A DNA stretch of 56,652 nt from a virus, in the IMG/VR virus record IMGVR_UViG_3300037010_000803, positions 1 to 56,652 of that record; one strand, written 5' to 3'. Made by a program: the position numbers and the translations under genes. Shown one piece after another: positions 29,177 through 38,167 of the stretch (position 1 is its first letter; the number at the start of each line of letters is the position of its first letter). Under the pieces are notes generated by a model. That model was not told the origin of the DNA, made no database searches, and saw only the letters and a list, made by a program, of their open reading frames with translations.

Positions 29177-31563
29177 TAGTGCCCCCTCTTCCCCGCCTGG
29201 ACGGCTGGCGCTCGTGACATGCGCCTATTCACCACGGGTATCTGCTTCGCCACTTGGTAAGCTAGATTCTGTACCGCCCTGTCACCATCGGCGGATATCA
29301 GTGTTTGCACATTGACGTTGATGTTCCCGCCTGTCTGATTCGTCGTAGAGTGATAGACCGGAGCCGGAGTGGTGCTGGGCGGAGCGCCATACCCAGCGGG
29401 CATGGTCATCTTCGGAGACGCGGTGCTGCTAACAGCGCCACTGCCACCGCTCGAACTTCCGATATCCGTGCCTCGTATCCCCTTCACCGCTGCGTAGAGT
29501 TGTGCCAGCGTCTCTGCGTACGCCGCCGCCGCCGCCCAAGGTCCAGCCGACGCCATGGCTGCCCCAGCCCTTGCCGCTCCCTCAAAAGCCGCCACGACAG
29601 CCAGCGCCAGGGATACTTCTTTGTTCTGGGCGAACATACCCTGCATGGCGCCGACAATTCTCTCTTGTGCGTCCCGATTAATGGCGACTTGTTCTTCCTT
29701 GGTCCTTTTGAGTTCGGCTGTTTCAGCCTGGTCTAGTATCGCCAACGCCGCCGCATTACCTTCGGCCAGCGCCCTCTCCTGAGCGTAGAAATCTTTTACG
29801 GCCTGTAGCCGCTGTTGTAGATTCTTCTTTTCATTGGTCAGCAAAAGATTCGCAGCCCGCTTGAGCTGTGCCGCGTATTTGTCGGCCTCCTGCTTTTCCT
29901 TGTCCCTGATGGCCTTGTCAATAGCCGCGATTTTATCGTCTGCCTCTTTGTTTATGGCGACACGTTTGTTCTCAAACTCCTTCTCCAATGCTAGTTCTTT
30001 GTTACGATAGGTCTCGTTAATAACTGCGATTGCGGCCTTGTTCCCCTTGGCAGCGGCGATAGCATCCGCCTTTTCTTGCGCCAGTGCTATTTTGGCGGCT
30101 TCCCGTTCCTTCTTAAGCGCGACCTGCGCCTCACCGGCGGCTATGCGGATATCGTCTTTGCTCTTGGCAGATTTTAATGCAGCACTAGCCTCGGATTCTT
30201 CCGCCCTGGCCACTTCTAACACGCTTTTGGCGAGCGCATCATTAGCCGCCTTCATCTGCTTACTATGCTCTTCTGCAACCTTAGTCGCCTCTTCCGCCGC
30301 CTTTTTTTCTGCCTCTACCAGAGTGGTCTGAGCATCCTTGTATTCTTTAGATTGTTCGCCAAATGTATTCCTTGCAAGCGCCGCTTCTTGCCGTAGTATT
30401 TCCAGTCTCTGCGCGGATGACGTTTTGGCGGAGTCAAGCATCTTCTGAGACGACTCCACGAAGAAATGATAGGACGCGGCGGCTTGCTCCTTCGTCGCTT
30501 GCGCTGCCTTATCACCCGCTTCCTTTACTTCGACACTCACGCCAGCCATAATGTCTTTGGCCTTCATGAAATGCTCACCAAGCTTGGCTAGGTCCTCTTC
30601 TTGCTCCTCCCTAATATCGCGCATCTGGTCATATAGCGTGTCTAATGCATTTTTCAGCCCGTTGGCCTGCACATTAACGCCAAAGCCCAAAAAAGCTCCC
30701 AATTCTTTCCCGGCGTACTTTGCTTCGAGTCCTACGAGGGCCAAGCCACCTATTATGTCCACGAGCGCGCCGCCAAGGCCACGCAATGCGGGGATTATCA
30801 CACTCTTGATTCCCCCCACCATCTGGCCCATTTCGGCCTCGCCTGCTTTCCAGGAGGCAGTCCATGCGTCTAACTCCGTCTTGTTATCATTTACGGCTTT
30901 ACCAGCATCCGCGAAAGCAGGGATAAGGCGCGTGTCCAGAATCGTCGCAAAACTCTCGCCCGCCGCTTTGCCTTCACGCAAAGCGTTGCTTACCGGGTCT
31001 ACACCTCGCATGACAAGGCCAGTTTCCAGATAACGCTGTAAGACCGTGGCCGCCTCGGTCATGGACATAAAGCCCTCTTTTGATGCACCCGCCGCCACAG
31101 TCATAAGCTTTTCGGCTTGCGACACATTCCCGGTAATGGCTATCATTTTCTGGAATGCCGGGATTATTTCATCATTGGAGACTGCGTAAGTAACGCGCAG
31201 CCAGTTGACCCATTCTTTTGCCTGCGCAATCGTTTCCTCAGTTGCATTAGCATATATCTTGGCCGAGAGAGCCAGATTGTTGAACATATGTTCATCGCGT
31301 GCGCCCTCGGTAACAAGGTCTTTGAAGAACTCGATTACCTCTCTCGCCCCCAATACCAGCCCAAATGCTTCAGCCAGCGACTTTACCGTTTCCTTGAGCT
31401 TATCTATCCCGCCGCTACTCTCTTCGGCGGCTTGGCCGGTCTCTTCAATCTTTTCTTTTGCCTCAGACAGTTTTTGCGCGACTTGTTGGATAGCAGCATC
31501 TTCCGAAGAGGCAACGACTTTGATGTTTACCGTATATTCAGGCAACCTTACCTCCGGTGGCAT
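29176..31563 (-). CDS. Tape measure protein
   Basis: 795 aa, the longest gene, placed after the tail chaperone. Residues about 30-330 contain the tape-measure N-terminal region with hydrophobic helices (GLGGALVDIIGGLALVGL near 262). Residues about 340-640 are a long Ala/Lys/Glu coiled coil, and the end is Gly/Pro/Asn-rich. It sets tail length and enters the cell envelope on ejection. A TTG at 31,545 with SD GGAGGT is an alternative start to the ATG used here. Confidence 0.88.
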   Translation of the reverse strand: MPPEVRLPEYTVNIKVVASSEDAAIQQVAQKLSEAKEKIEETGQAAEESSGGIDKLKETVKSLAEAFGLVLGAREVIEFFKDLVTEGARDEHMFNNLALSAKIYANATEETIAQAKEWVNWLRVTYAVSNDEIIPAFQKMIAITGNVSQAEKLMTVAAGASKEGFMSMTEAATVLQRYLETGLVMRGVDPVSNALREGKAAGESFATILDTRLIPAFADAGKAVNDNKTELDAWTASWKAGEAEMGQMVGGIKSVIIPALRGLGGALVDIIGGLALVGLEAKYAGKELGAFLGFGVNVQANGLKNALDTLYDQMRDIREEQEEDLAKLGEHFMKAKDIMAGVSVEVKEAGDKAAQATKEQAAASYHFFVESSQKMLDSAKTSSAQRLEILRQEAALARNTFGEQSKEYKDAQTTLVEAEKKAAEEATKVAEEHSKQMKAANDALAKSVLEVARAEESEASAALKSAKSKDDIRIAAGEAQVALKKEREAAKIALAQEKADAIAAAKGNKAAIAVINETYRNKELALEKEFENKRVAINKEADDKIAAIDKAIRDKEKQEADKYAAQLKRAANLLLTNEKKNLQQRLQAVKDFYAQERALAEGNAAALAILDQAETAELKRTKEEQVAINRDAQERIVGAMQGMFAQNKEVSLALAVVAAFEGAARAGAAMASAGPWAAAAAYAETLAQLYAAVKGIRGTDIGSSSGGSGAVSSTASPKMTMPAGYGAPPSTTPAPVYHSTTNQTGGNINVNVQTLISADGDRAVQNLAYQVAKQIPVVNRRMSRAPAVQAGKRGH

Positions 31564-32152
31564 CAGGCTCGCTCTGGCCCTGCTCCCTGGCGAGTTCCAT
31601 CGCTTCCGCTGCTGTTACCTCTTCAGGCTCACTTGCCCCGCCCCTGCGCCTCTCATTGCGTCCCACGGCCTCAAGAATGGCAAACAGCGCCTGCGCGGGT
31701 AGTAGTCGGGCCTTGTCATGGTCATAGGCGGGTCGCATTTGACACAATGCGTCTATCACGTCCAGCGCATCCACGGACTCGCCCTTGCCCGGCTTGCTCT
31801 GTTCGAGTAGATAGGGGATATTATTGACCTCGCCCAATGCCTTCAGCACGGCCTGAGTCTGCGATTGGGTGCAGCGATTGTAGTCGCTATTCCGCAATGG
31901 CTCTAGCACCAACAGTGGCAAGGACACGACCAGCGCGTCGCCCTTCTCTGCGGCGAATTTCTGCCAGTCCTTCGGGGGGCCGCCGTTCAAGAAGCATATC
32001 ATGCCGTAGAGTGAAAACCACCGCTCAATGGTCAGCGGCCCTACGGTATAATAGCGCCCGGTGTGAAGGGGGCCGAGTTTCCGGCCCCCTATTTTCACCC
32101 GGCGATAATTGCGCTGTAGCAGTTCAATCATTTCGGTGCTGTAGCGACCCAC
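31538..32152 (-). CDS. Tail assembly chaperone-like protein
   Basis: 204 aa between the tail tube and tape-measure genes, overlapping both by about 25 nt. Mostly helical with an acidic C-terminus (EPEEVTAAEAMELARE). This is the place of the gpG-type chaperone that coats the tape measure; I saw no clear second frameshifted product. Confidence 0.62.
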   Translation of the reverse strand: MGRYSTEMIELLQRNYRRVKIGGRKLGPLHTGRYYTVGPLTIERWFSLYGMICFLNGGPPKDWQKFAAEKGDALVVSLPLLVLEPLRNSDYNRCTQSQTQAVLKALGEVNNIPYLLEQSKPGKGESVDALDVIDALCQMRPAYDHDKARLLPAQALFAILEAVGRNERRRGGASEPEEVTAAEAMELAREQGQSEPDATGGKVA

Positions 32153-32733
32153 TTAAACAACTGGCCATTCCCGGCGGTGACGCTCGTGTCCTCGAAGCCG
32201 TCTATCTCTATGCCGTACTCGCCGACCTTCTTGACGCCGAATGCAGTCCCCTTGGTGATTTTCACCAGACATTTCGGAATGGTGAACACCGCCGAAGAGT
32301 ACACATCCGTCGTTCCCGGAGCTATTCCAGGGCTGATTGCGATGTTCGGCGCGGTCAGCTTAACAGTCAGCCACCGGGGAGCCGGCGGCTCGTCAGCCAG
32401 ATAGGTCAACGTGCCGTCTGTCGTGCCCGCGACACGAGCCACGGCGGTCACCTTCGCATCAGCATCACCCTTCAGCCGAGCGTAGTTCAGCCAGTTAGTC
32501 TGGAGGATACTCGCCTTGAGAGTGACCGACTCACCATCGTAGTACGCGCCAACTGGCATTATCGCGTTGTCCGCGCTGATTTTGCCAACCGTGCGAAGGT
32601 TGTCAAACTCTATACCGTTGGCGTATCCCAATCCATACCATGTGGTGGCACCATAGTTCGCCACCCAATCCGCGACTTCGACGTAGGCTCTAACGCCAGC
32701 CCAGACATCCAAAGAGTTGTATCCCGCAGTCAT
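32128..32733 (-). CDS. Major tail tube protein
   Basis: 201 aa with SD AAAGGAGA and ATGA overlap with the previous gene. Beta-rich throughout (ESVTLKASILQTNW, CLVKITKGTAFGVKKV, YGIEIDGFEDTSV). Position directly upstream of the chaperone and tape measure is that of the tube subunit. Confidence 0.7.
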   Translation of the reverse strand: MTAGYNSLDVWAGVRAYVEVADWVANYGATTWYGLGYANGIEFDNLRTVGKISADNAIMPVGAYYDGESVTLKASILQTNWLNYARLKGDADAKVTAVARVAGTTDGTLTYLADEPPAPRWLTVKLTAPNIAISPGIAPGTTDVYSSAVFTIPKCLVKITKGTAFGVKKVGEYGIEIDGFEDTSVTAGNGQLFKWVATAPK

Positions 32734-32894
32734 TTTGTTTCTCCTTTCTTAGTGACCGGCGTTTCCACCGGCACTAACACGCTTATCTGGGCGGCTTGCT
32801 CTGGTGATAACTCCACAATGTCGCCCATGTAGTATTCCTTGCCGTTTACCAGCACGGAATCGCTTTTGCATTTCGCTGAGACCTGATATTTCAT
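32730..32894 (-). CDS. 54-aa tail-region protein
   Basis: Starts MKYQVSAKCKSDS, continues NGKEYYMGDIVELS and ends VTPVTKKGETK-like, a small beta domain with a basic tail. TAATG overlap upstream and ATGA overlap downstream lock it in the operon. Small proteins of this type precede tube genes in many phages; role unknown. Confidence 0.7.
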   Translation of the reverse strand: MKYQVSAKCKSDSVLVNGKEYYMGDIVELSPEQAAQISVLVPVETPVTKKGETK

Positions 32895-33337
32895 TAGACC
32901 CTCCGGTAAGCGACCGTGATAGGGTAGTCCAACACCCCGCTGCTGTCGCCCACGTAAATGGTATCGTCGCCATCGGCGTTTATTTCAACGGGAATCCCGT
33001 TCAACACGCTGACCGCGCTCGAAGATGTAGGATACAGAAAGTCGTCTATGACTGATTCAAGCGTATTCAGCGCAGTTTGTACCGCTGCGGAATTAGCGCC
33101 CTTAGCTGCTCCTATGACCTGCACCTTAATGGTGTATCGGTAAGGAGCTTGGGAGTATTCATCAGCGGAACGGGCGGTCTCCCACAAGAACAATCTCGGA
33201 AGTTGTTCGGCCTCTAGACTCATGGGGTCAGTGGAAAGGTCACGCGTGCAGATATACCCATCCCCGTACTGCGCCGCCATTGCCGCCGTCAACGCAGATT
33301 CCAGCCCGGTCATCACCAACTCACGAGCGCACGTCAT
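32894..33337 (-). CDS. Tail terminator-like protein
   Basis: 147 aa with SD GGAGGGAG. The pattern RYTIKVQVIGAA, ALNTLESVIDDFL and a beta C-terminus suits phage tail terminator/completion proteins, which cap the tube. Assigned mainly by position. Confidence 0.6.
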   Translation of the reverse strand: MTCARELVMTGLESALTAAMAAQYGDGYICTRDLSTDPMSLEAEQLPRLFLWETARSADEYSQAPYRYTIKVQVIGAAKGANSAAVQTALNTLESVIDDFLYPTSSSAVSVLNGIPVEINADGDDTIYVGDSSGVLDYPITVAYRRV

Positions 33338-33981
33338 TTATCTCCCTCCAGGACGGCTGTAAGATTTGCCGGTGATAACGCAGCATTGACCTCAGCCTCC
33401 GAGCCCTCAACGGCGTTCTTGAACGTCGGATGCGCGTTGATGAAGACGCTGGGCTTGAGCACGAAGAGCGGAGTGAGAGCCTTGTATCCCTTGGCCCATT
33501 GTACCAGTAATGGAGCCCTGCCCTGGCGCTGCATGACAAACATCGGGACTCCGCATCCTCGCAGGCCGCCCGGTGAATTAAGTTCACTGCGCAATGCCCC
33601 CGCCGCTGTAAGCGCTGCGGGAAGAGGAACAGCCAGCGCTCTACCGTTCTTCGGAGTGATAGTGCCACCATGTTCCAGAAATCCCAATCTACGCCCTTCC
33701 GGCGCGTCCGGCTTGGCTCCCCAGCTAACGCTATCAGCCCCCCAATCGAACGGCTGGGCCGATAGATAGCGCGTCGTGTTCCCGGTACGTTTGAAAAGAT
33801 TCTCCGACTGCGCTCCGGGCGTCCAGCGTGTTTCCATGCTCTTCAGTACCCTGCGCTGCAATGGAGTCATGACCAGCGCGCATAAATGGCGCTTGGGGCC
33901 TTGCAACGATTTGCTCAGGTGTTTGATAGCACCCTGGACCTGTACCATGCCCTCTTCGGACACGGTAATCCATTTAGTCAC
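33334..33981 (-). CDS. Head-tail joining / tail completion protein
   Basis: 215 aa with 4-nt overlaps on both sides. It contains LGFLEHGGTITPKNGRALAVP, a pattern found in Mu gpG/HK97 gp10-type virion morphogenesis proteins (FLEFGT-like segment). Role inferred as joining the finished head to the tail. Confidence 0.6.
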   Translation of the reverse strand: MTKWITVSEEGMVQVQGAIKHLSKSLQGPKRHLCALVMTPLQRRVLKSMETRWTPGAQSENLFKRTGNTTRYLSAQPFDWGADSVSWGAKPDAPEGRRLGFLEHGGTITPKNGRALAVPLPAALTAAGALRSELNSPGGLRGCGVPMFVMQRQGRAPLLVQWAKGYKALTPLFVLKPSVFINAHPTFKNAVEGSEAEVNAALSPANLTAVLEGDK

Positions 33982-34544
33982 AGCCAGCCTCTCTCGCTGT
34001 TTAGCGCATCCTCAATCATCGGGTACTCGCTGAACTTACGGACCACCAAGTTGACCTGCTCCGGGCCCAGTGTCTTTCCGCCAGTCCCGATTTTCTCGCG
34101 CTCCATCAAGAGCAACTTGGCAATCAACACGCAGGCAGAGACTAGCCTTGGCGGGACACTGCCAAGTGCATACCCGGCAGTGTAGCTGACGGAAATACTG
34201 GCCCCGGAGTAAAAGTAAAATCCCCTGGCCTGAAGCCACTTGCCACCGTTAGCTATTAGAACGTCTTGCCCGGTATCAGCATCCCCATCCGCCATGACGG
34301 TCAATACAGCCCCGTCCATGGTCAACGACGACACAGAGGTAACGGGCCACTGGCGCAGTTTAAGCACGGCTGAGCCGTCCCCCGTGTACCATTCATTGTA
34401 CGACTGGGACACAAGCACTCGGCCAGCTTCAGCATTCATGTAATCGCTCGCCGCCGCCAGCGCCCACGCTAATTTGTTAGTCAGGTCGGGCGGGACTTCC
34501 CACATCGCCTCATAGTCTTGTTGGGTGGCAAGAGGGTCAGCCAT
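33978..34544 (-). CDS. Head-tail connector (gp6-like)
   Basis: 188 aa. The helical N-terminus (LTNKLAWALAAASDYMN), then a beta segment with YNEWYTGDGSAVLKLRQWPV and a C-terminal helix match the phage adaptor family that docks under the portal. It is the first gene after the capsid. The window start holds the first seven codons of its unit A counterpart. Confidence 0.72.
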   Translation of the reverse strand: MADPLATQQDYEAMWEVPPDLTNKLAWALAAASDYMNAEAGRVLVSQSYNEWYTGDGSAVLKLRQWPVTSVSSLTMDGAVLTVMADGDADTGQDVLIANGGKWLQARGFYFYSGASISVSYTAGYALGSVPPRLVSACVLIAKLLLMEREKIGTGGKTLGPEQVNLVVRKFSEYPMIEDALNSERGWL

Positions 34545-34651
34545 TCGTCACCTCATAGGGCGGGGCCGAAGCCCCGCCCCGTTAAGAGAAATCACGGCTG
34601 CCAAACGTCGTAAAGCAGGCCATGAATCGGAGGCATGTACATTGCCAAGCC
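34525..34651. repeat. 127-nt exact direct repeat, copy 2
   Basis: Identical to 1-127. It spans the connector start, the stem-loop and the capsid 3' end. Upstream sequence exists only here, because copy 1 begins at the window edge. Confidence 0.95.
34558..34579 (-). promoter_or_regulatory. TTCG-loop stem-loop after the unit B capsid gene
   Basis: Same 9-bp GC stem and TTCG loop as at 34-55; it lies between the capsid stop and the connector start and has no T-run. Confidence 0.6.
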
Positions 34652-36100
34652 GCCCCGCATCCTGTTCTCGAACTGGCGGGCGGGCTGGCCCGTGGCGTAC
34701 TCGAAGTTTGTCCAGTCGTAGGAGAGCCACAGTTTGACCGGAGCGTCCACGTTCGCCTGTGGGAACGGGATGATGTCCGGGACCCAGGCGATAGTACCCT
34801 GGACCATGTAAGGGTCAGTCACGATGTCAATCAAGCGCCCAGTCACAGGGTGGACGTACTTATTTGCAAACGCGCCGCCGGCGAAGGTGTTCTCAGGGCC
34901 GACCAGCATTGGATAACGTACCACGCTGTTAGCCGCGCCCTGGCCCAAAGCGTAGCCGATGGCCGCTCTGTCTAGCACGCCGCAAACAAGCTGGCCCTGG
35001 TCCGTACCAAGCCCGTTGAGGTAGCACCGAGAAAGCATTCTGTTGATTTCGAGGATGCCGTTCCCATAGGCCGGGGTAAGCGCCGCGCCAACGCGCTGGA
35101 CATAAGAGCCGCTGCCAGAAGCACACATAAGCGCTCTCATACCGTTGAAATCGTTAGAGTCCGCCGAGGTGTCACCTGTCGCGCAAACGTCGCCGCTCGT
35201 GACAACGTCCTGAATCGTGACCGTGCTCTGCCCGGTGATACCGACAAAGTGCGCGTTGCTGACGCCCGTAGTCGTGCCGATATAGATGGCGTACCCAGCA
35301 GCCGCCGGAATGGGAGTGAAGCTAATCTTCAGGCTGTGAGTAGCCGTAGGAGTAGCAGTAGCCACCGTGGACTCAGCACCGTACCCATCCGTCTGGTCAA
35401 TGCTCACGCCACAGGAGTAGCACTTTCCGGTTGAGCCGGAGGGCTGAAGGATTGCGCCAGCCTGGACGGCCTTCATCATCGCCATGTGAGTAATGGCCTT
35501 GACGTACACGTAATAAGGGACGTTCGCGAATCCGACGTTATTGTCGGAGACAACGCCGCTGTCAGCAACGACGACGTTGGTAACCTGGCCCAGCGCGTTC
35601 ACGTTCCCGCCGAAGATATGCGCGGATTCCGTGAGTTTACCGTAAAGCAGAGCATTAGTTACCACGCGCCCGCGAATGTCATCAAACGCACCCGCCGCTC
35701 TCTCGGCCTCGTAGATGATATCCCACAGACCGGATGAGACAATCCCAAACGTGGCCGACTTGGCGTCAGTGGCATACGCGCCAGCCGCCGCGCTCTTCAC
35801 GCCAGGCGCAGCGGTCGATTTACCAACTGCGCTTATTTTGGTAATCCGCTTGTAGTCTTTCTGGTTGCCGGTCGGAATCACCTCACGAGGGATTCTGGAC
35901 TGCCAGAAAGGCAGAAACGGCATAAGCTGTTTGGCTGGCTGTTCAAGGCTCACGCCATACTGGTTGGCATTCAGGTCCAGTGAAGCCTTGGAAACGTCCA
36001 GCACGCCATTGGGATAGGCGTCATGGAGAGCCTTCGCCACCAATCCGCTCGTGTCGCTGACCAACTTTTGCACATCGCTACTCAGATTATTGGTATCCAT
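34592..36100 (-). CDS. Major capsid protein (unit B)
   Basis: 502 aa, collinear with the unit A capsid. Substitutions cluster in three places (about 137-157, 222-224, 302-316), which suggests that these are exposed surfaces, while the arm and core are unchanged. The beta-sandwich-like insert at about 225-300 is retained. Confidence 0.8.
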   Translation of the reverse strand: MDTNNLSSDVQKLVSDTSGLVAKALHDAYPNGVLDVSKASLDLNANQYGVSLEQPAKQLMPFLPFWQSRIPREVIPTGNQKDYKRITKISAVGKSTAAPGVKSAAAGAYATDAKSATFGIVSSGLWDIIYEAERAAGAFDDIRGRVVTNALLYGKLTESAHIFGGNVNALGQVTNVVVADSGVVSDNNVGFANVPYYVYVKAITHMAMMKAVQAGAILQPSGSTGKCYSCGVSIDQTDGYGAESTVATATPTATHSLKISFTPIPAAAGYAIYIGTTTGVSNAHFVGITGQSTVTIQDVVTSGDVCATGDTSADSNDFNGMRALMCASGSGSYVQRVGAALTPAYGNGILEINRMLSRCYLNGLGTDQGQLVCGVLDRAAIGYALGQGAANSVVRYPMLVGPENTFAGGAFANKYVHPVTGRLIDIVTDPYMVQGTIAWVPDIIPFPQANVDAPVKLWLSYDWTNFEYATGQPARQFENRMRGGLAMYMPPIHGLLYDVWQP

Positions 36101-36109
36101 TTTCGTCCC

Positions 36110-37678
36110 TCACTTGCGCCGTAGCGCAGCATTGACGCTGGCCTCGGCGGTCAGGCGGACCAACTTATGCTGGAACTCCGCCATATCCTTGCTTTCGGCG
36201 TACGCTGCTTTTACCACTTCAAATGGCAGCGCAATCGCCTTGCCAGCTTCAGGGTTAATGTCAGTGGGTTGACCGTTTGCATCTTTGAACACGGGGCGTC
36301 CGGGCTCTACCGGGACTGCGAGCGCCTTTGCTACGTCAGCCTTTAGGGCAGCGTTCTCTTCTTTCAACGCCTGCACCTCTGCGCTGGTCTTAGCAATGCT
36401 TTCTAGCAACTCCGTAAGGGCCTTTGACACCTCGCTCAAATCTGCCTTCGTTACTTCCGCCTTGGGCGTTTCATCCTTGGCCTTTGCTACATCATCGCCC
36501 TTGGGTGTATCTTGAGCCATTGCCACGGGTGCAGGCGGCTGTTCTTGCTCTTGAATCTCCGAGGCAATGAAATCCTGCAACGCAGCTATGGCGGCGAGTA
36601 GACTGGCCAACTGAGCCTTGTCCTCATCGGCCAAGTCGCCTTCACTCGCTTCCGCGTTCACGAGGTCGCTCACGAGGGAGAGTGCATACAGCCCATTGAG
36701 CGCATCCTGGATTTTCTTAGACGCCGGATACGCCCACGTGTCCGGCTGGAACATAGCCTTTTCGACCGGCTCCAGCTTGATTCCGAGTTTCCCGGCCCGC
36801 TCTATCAAGGCCGCCTGTGCCTTCTTAACATCCCACATCGGGTCTCCTTTCTCCGCGCTTGGCGGGCCGTCTTCGTTTATCTTCGACTTCCAGGCGGAGA
36901 TTATCTTCGCCTTGATTGCCTTCACGTCTTCCGCGCTGTATTTCGCAGCGTTCTTGGCCTTGTTGATGTAGTTCCAGGCCGCTCTGATATGCTCAACAGT
37001 ATCAATGGGGTATTTCTTGTTCTTGGCGTCTGCAAACTCCACATCGCCGTATTTGTTTTCACCTTCCGACGGCTTCACATCTTCGCGCTTGGCCGTCTTC
37101 ACAACTTCAGCCGCTTCCTCATCGGTGAGGCCCTGCGCTTTCAACGTCTCGGTATCACCATCATCCGCAGCCTTCATTACTGCCGACATAACTTTAGCAT
37201 CGGGATACAGCGCCTTGCCGGGGAAGGTCAACGCGATATGATTACCGTGGAAATCGTCCAATTCCGTAATCGCAGATTTCGTTACGGCATCTATGGCGGG
37301 AATATGATTCGCTTGGCCGCCGATGCTAACCTGCCGGTCGGTCCATACCCCGTTTTCGTAATCTTCGTACACTTCCATCGCCATCGTGCTCGAAGCCTTC
37401 ATGACTATATCCATAGCCACGTTTCCATCCAAGTCACGGTATGCGTCACAGCTAGTGCCTAACAAGATAGGCACATTATGCGCGGGGACCAGCCGGTAAA
37501 CCCCGGCCTTGCCCTCCGCCACAATGTTGTCCAAACTCTTTTCGGTCATCCGCTCCCGACGTGGCTTCGTATTGTCCAGTTTTGGGCCAGTAACGACTAC
37601 CTCTAAGTGAGGAGTGCCGTCAGCAGCCTTATAAACTCGCCGCACCGTTCCGATAGTTGTGGCCTTTTCTTCTCTCAT
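36110..37678 (-). CDS. Prohead protease / scaffold fusion (unit B)
   Basis: 522 aa. From about residue 175 onward it is almost identical to unit A (KKYPIDTVEHIRAAW domain, coiled coil about 400-445). Residues 1-170 are a different version of the protease domain (RERMTEKSLDNIVAEGKAG, ALTFPGKALYPDA). A short deletion near 388 removes AAVV relative to unit A. Confidence 0.72.
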   Translation of the reverse strand: MREEKATTIGTVRRVYKAADGTPHLEVVVTGPKLDNTKPRRERMTEKSLDNIVAEGKAGVYRLVPAHNVPILLGTSCDAYRDLDGNVAMDIVMKASSTMAMEVYEDYENGVWTDRQVSIGGQANHIPAIDAVTKSAITELDDFHGNHIALTFPGKALYPDAKVMSAVMKAADDGDTETLKAQGLTDEEAAEVVKTAKREDVKPSEGENKYGDVEFADAKNKKYPIDTVEHIRAAWNYINKAKNAAKYSAEDVKAIKAKIISAWKSKINEDGPPSAEKGDPMWDVKKAQAALIERAGKLGIKLEPVEKAMFQPDTWAYPASKKIQDALNGLYALSLVSDLVNAEASEGDLADEDKAQLASLLAAIAALQDFIASEIQEQEQPPAPVAMAQDTPKGDDVAKAKDETPKAEVTKADLSEVSKALTELLESIAKTSAEVQALKEENAALKADVAKALAVPVEPGRPVFKDANGQPTDINPEAGKAIALPFEVVKAAYAESKDMAEFQHKLVRLTAEASVNAALRRK

Positions 37679-37690
37679 GGCACACTCCGT

Positions 37691-37969
37691 TTACATCCTG
37701 ACCAGCCGTTTCTCCACAGGGACCACCGACGGCATCCGCGCCTCGGACATCCTACGAAGCACATCGAATACCGCGCCTTGTATTTCCGCAGGCTCGTTGA
37801 GAAATCGCCCAAACGCTTGACCGGGCACAATAATCGTAGACCCGCCCTCTGGGTGAGGCAGTATCCCAATCACCGCCTCCGGCGCAATCATGGCAGTCCC
37901 AGTGCCTTCTCCGAGCGCGCAGGCTAACGTGAGAAATCTGCCGTTGAAGCCGATTTCTGGGCCGGTCAT
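37691..37969 (-). CDS. Conserved small head-region protein (unit B)
   Basis: 92 aa, start MTGPEIGF overlapping the previous stop as TAATG. Differs from unit A at a handful of positions (VALGED to CALGEG, EQIQ to AEIQ). Unknown role. Confidence 0.75.
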   Translation of the reverse strand: MTGPEIGFNGRFLTLACALGEGTGTAMIAPEAVIGILPHPEGGSTIIVPGQAFGRFLNEPAEIQGAVFDVLRRMSEARMPSVVPVEKRLVRM

Positions 37970-38166
37970 TAGCGCACCTGCACCCGAACATGTTCACCGG
38001 GCCGCGCAGTGTCAAGCATCTCTTGCAACAGCGCCCGTAGAGCTTCCGGCGAGTGCGTGCAGTCCACAGGGACCACGAGTTGAATTGTCCTGTCCTGTTC
38101 TTTGCTTGCGGTCTCTTCCACATTGTCCGTAACGACTTTCCTCGGCTTGCCTTTTTCCCAGCCCAT
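37969..38166 (-). CDS. Small head-region protein (unit B)
   Basis: 65 aa; the protein is identical to unit A despite several silent base changes. Starts 1 nt after the portal stop. Confidence 0.75.
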   Translation of the reverse strand: MGWEKGKPRKVVTDNVEETASKEQDRTIQLVVPVDCTHSPEALRALLQEMLDTARPGEHVRVQVR

Positions 38167-38167
38167 C

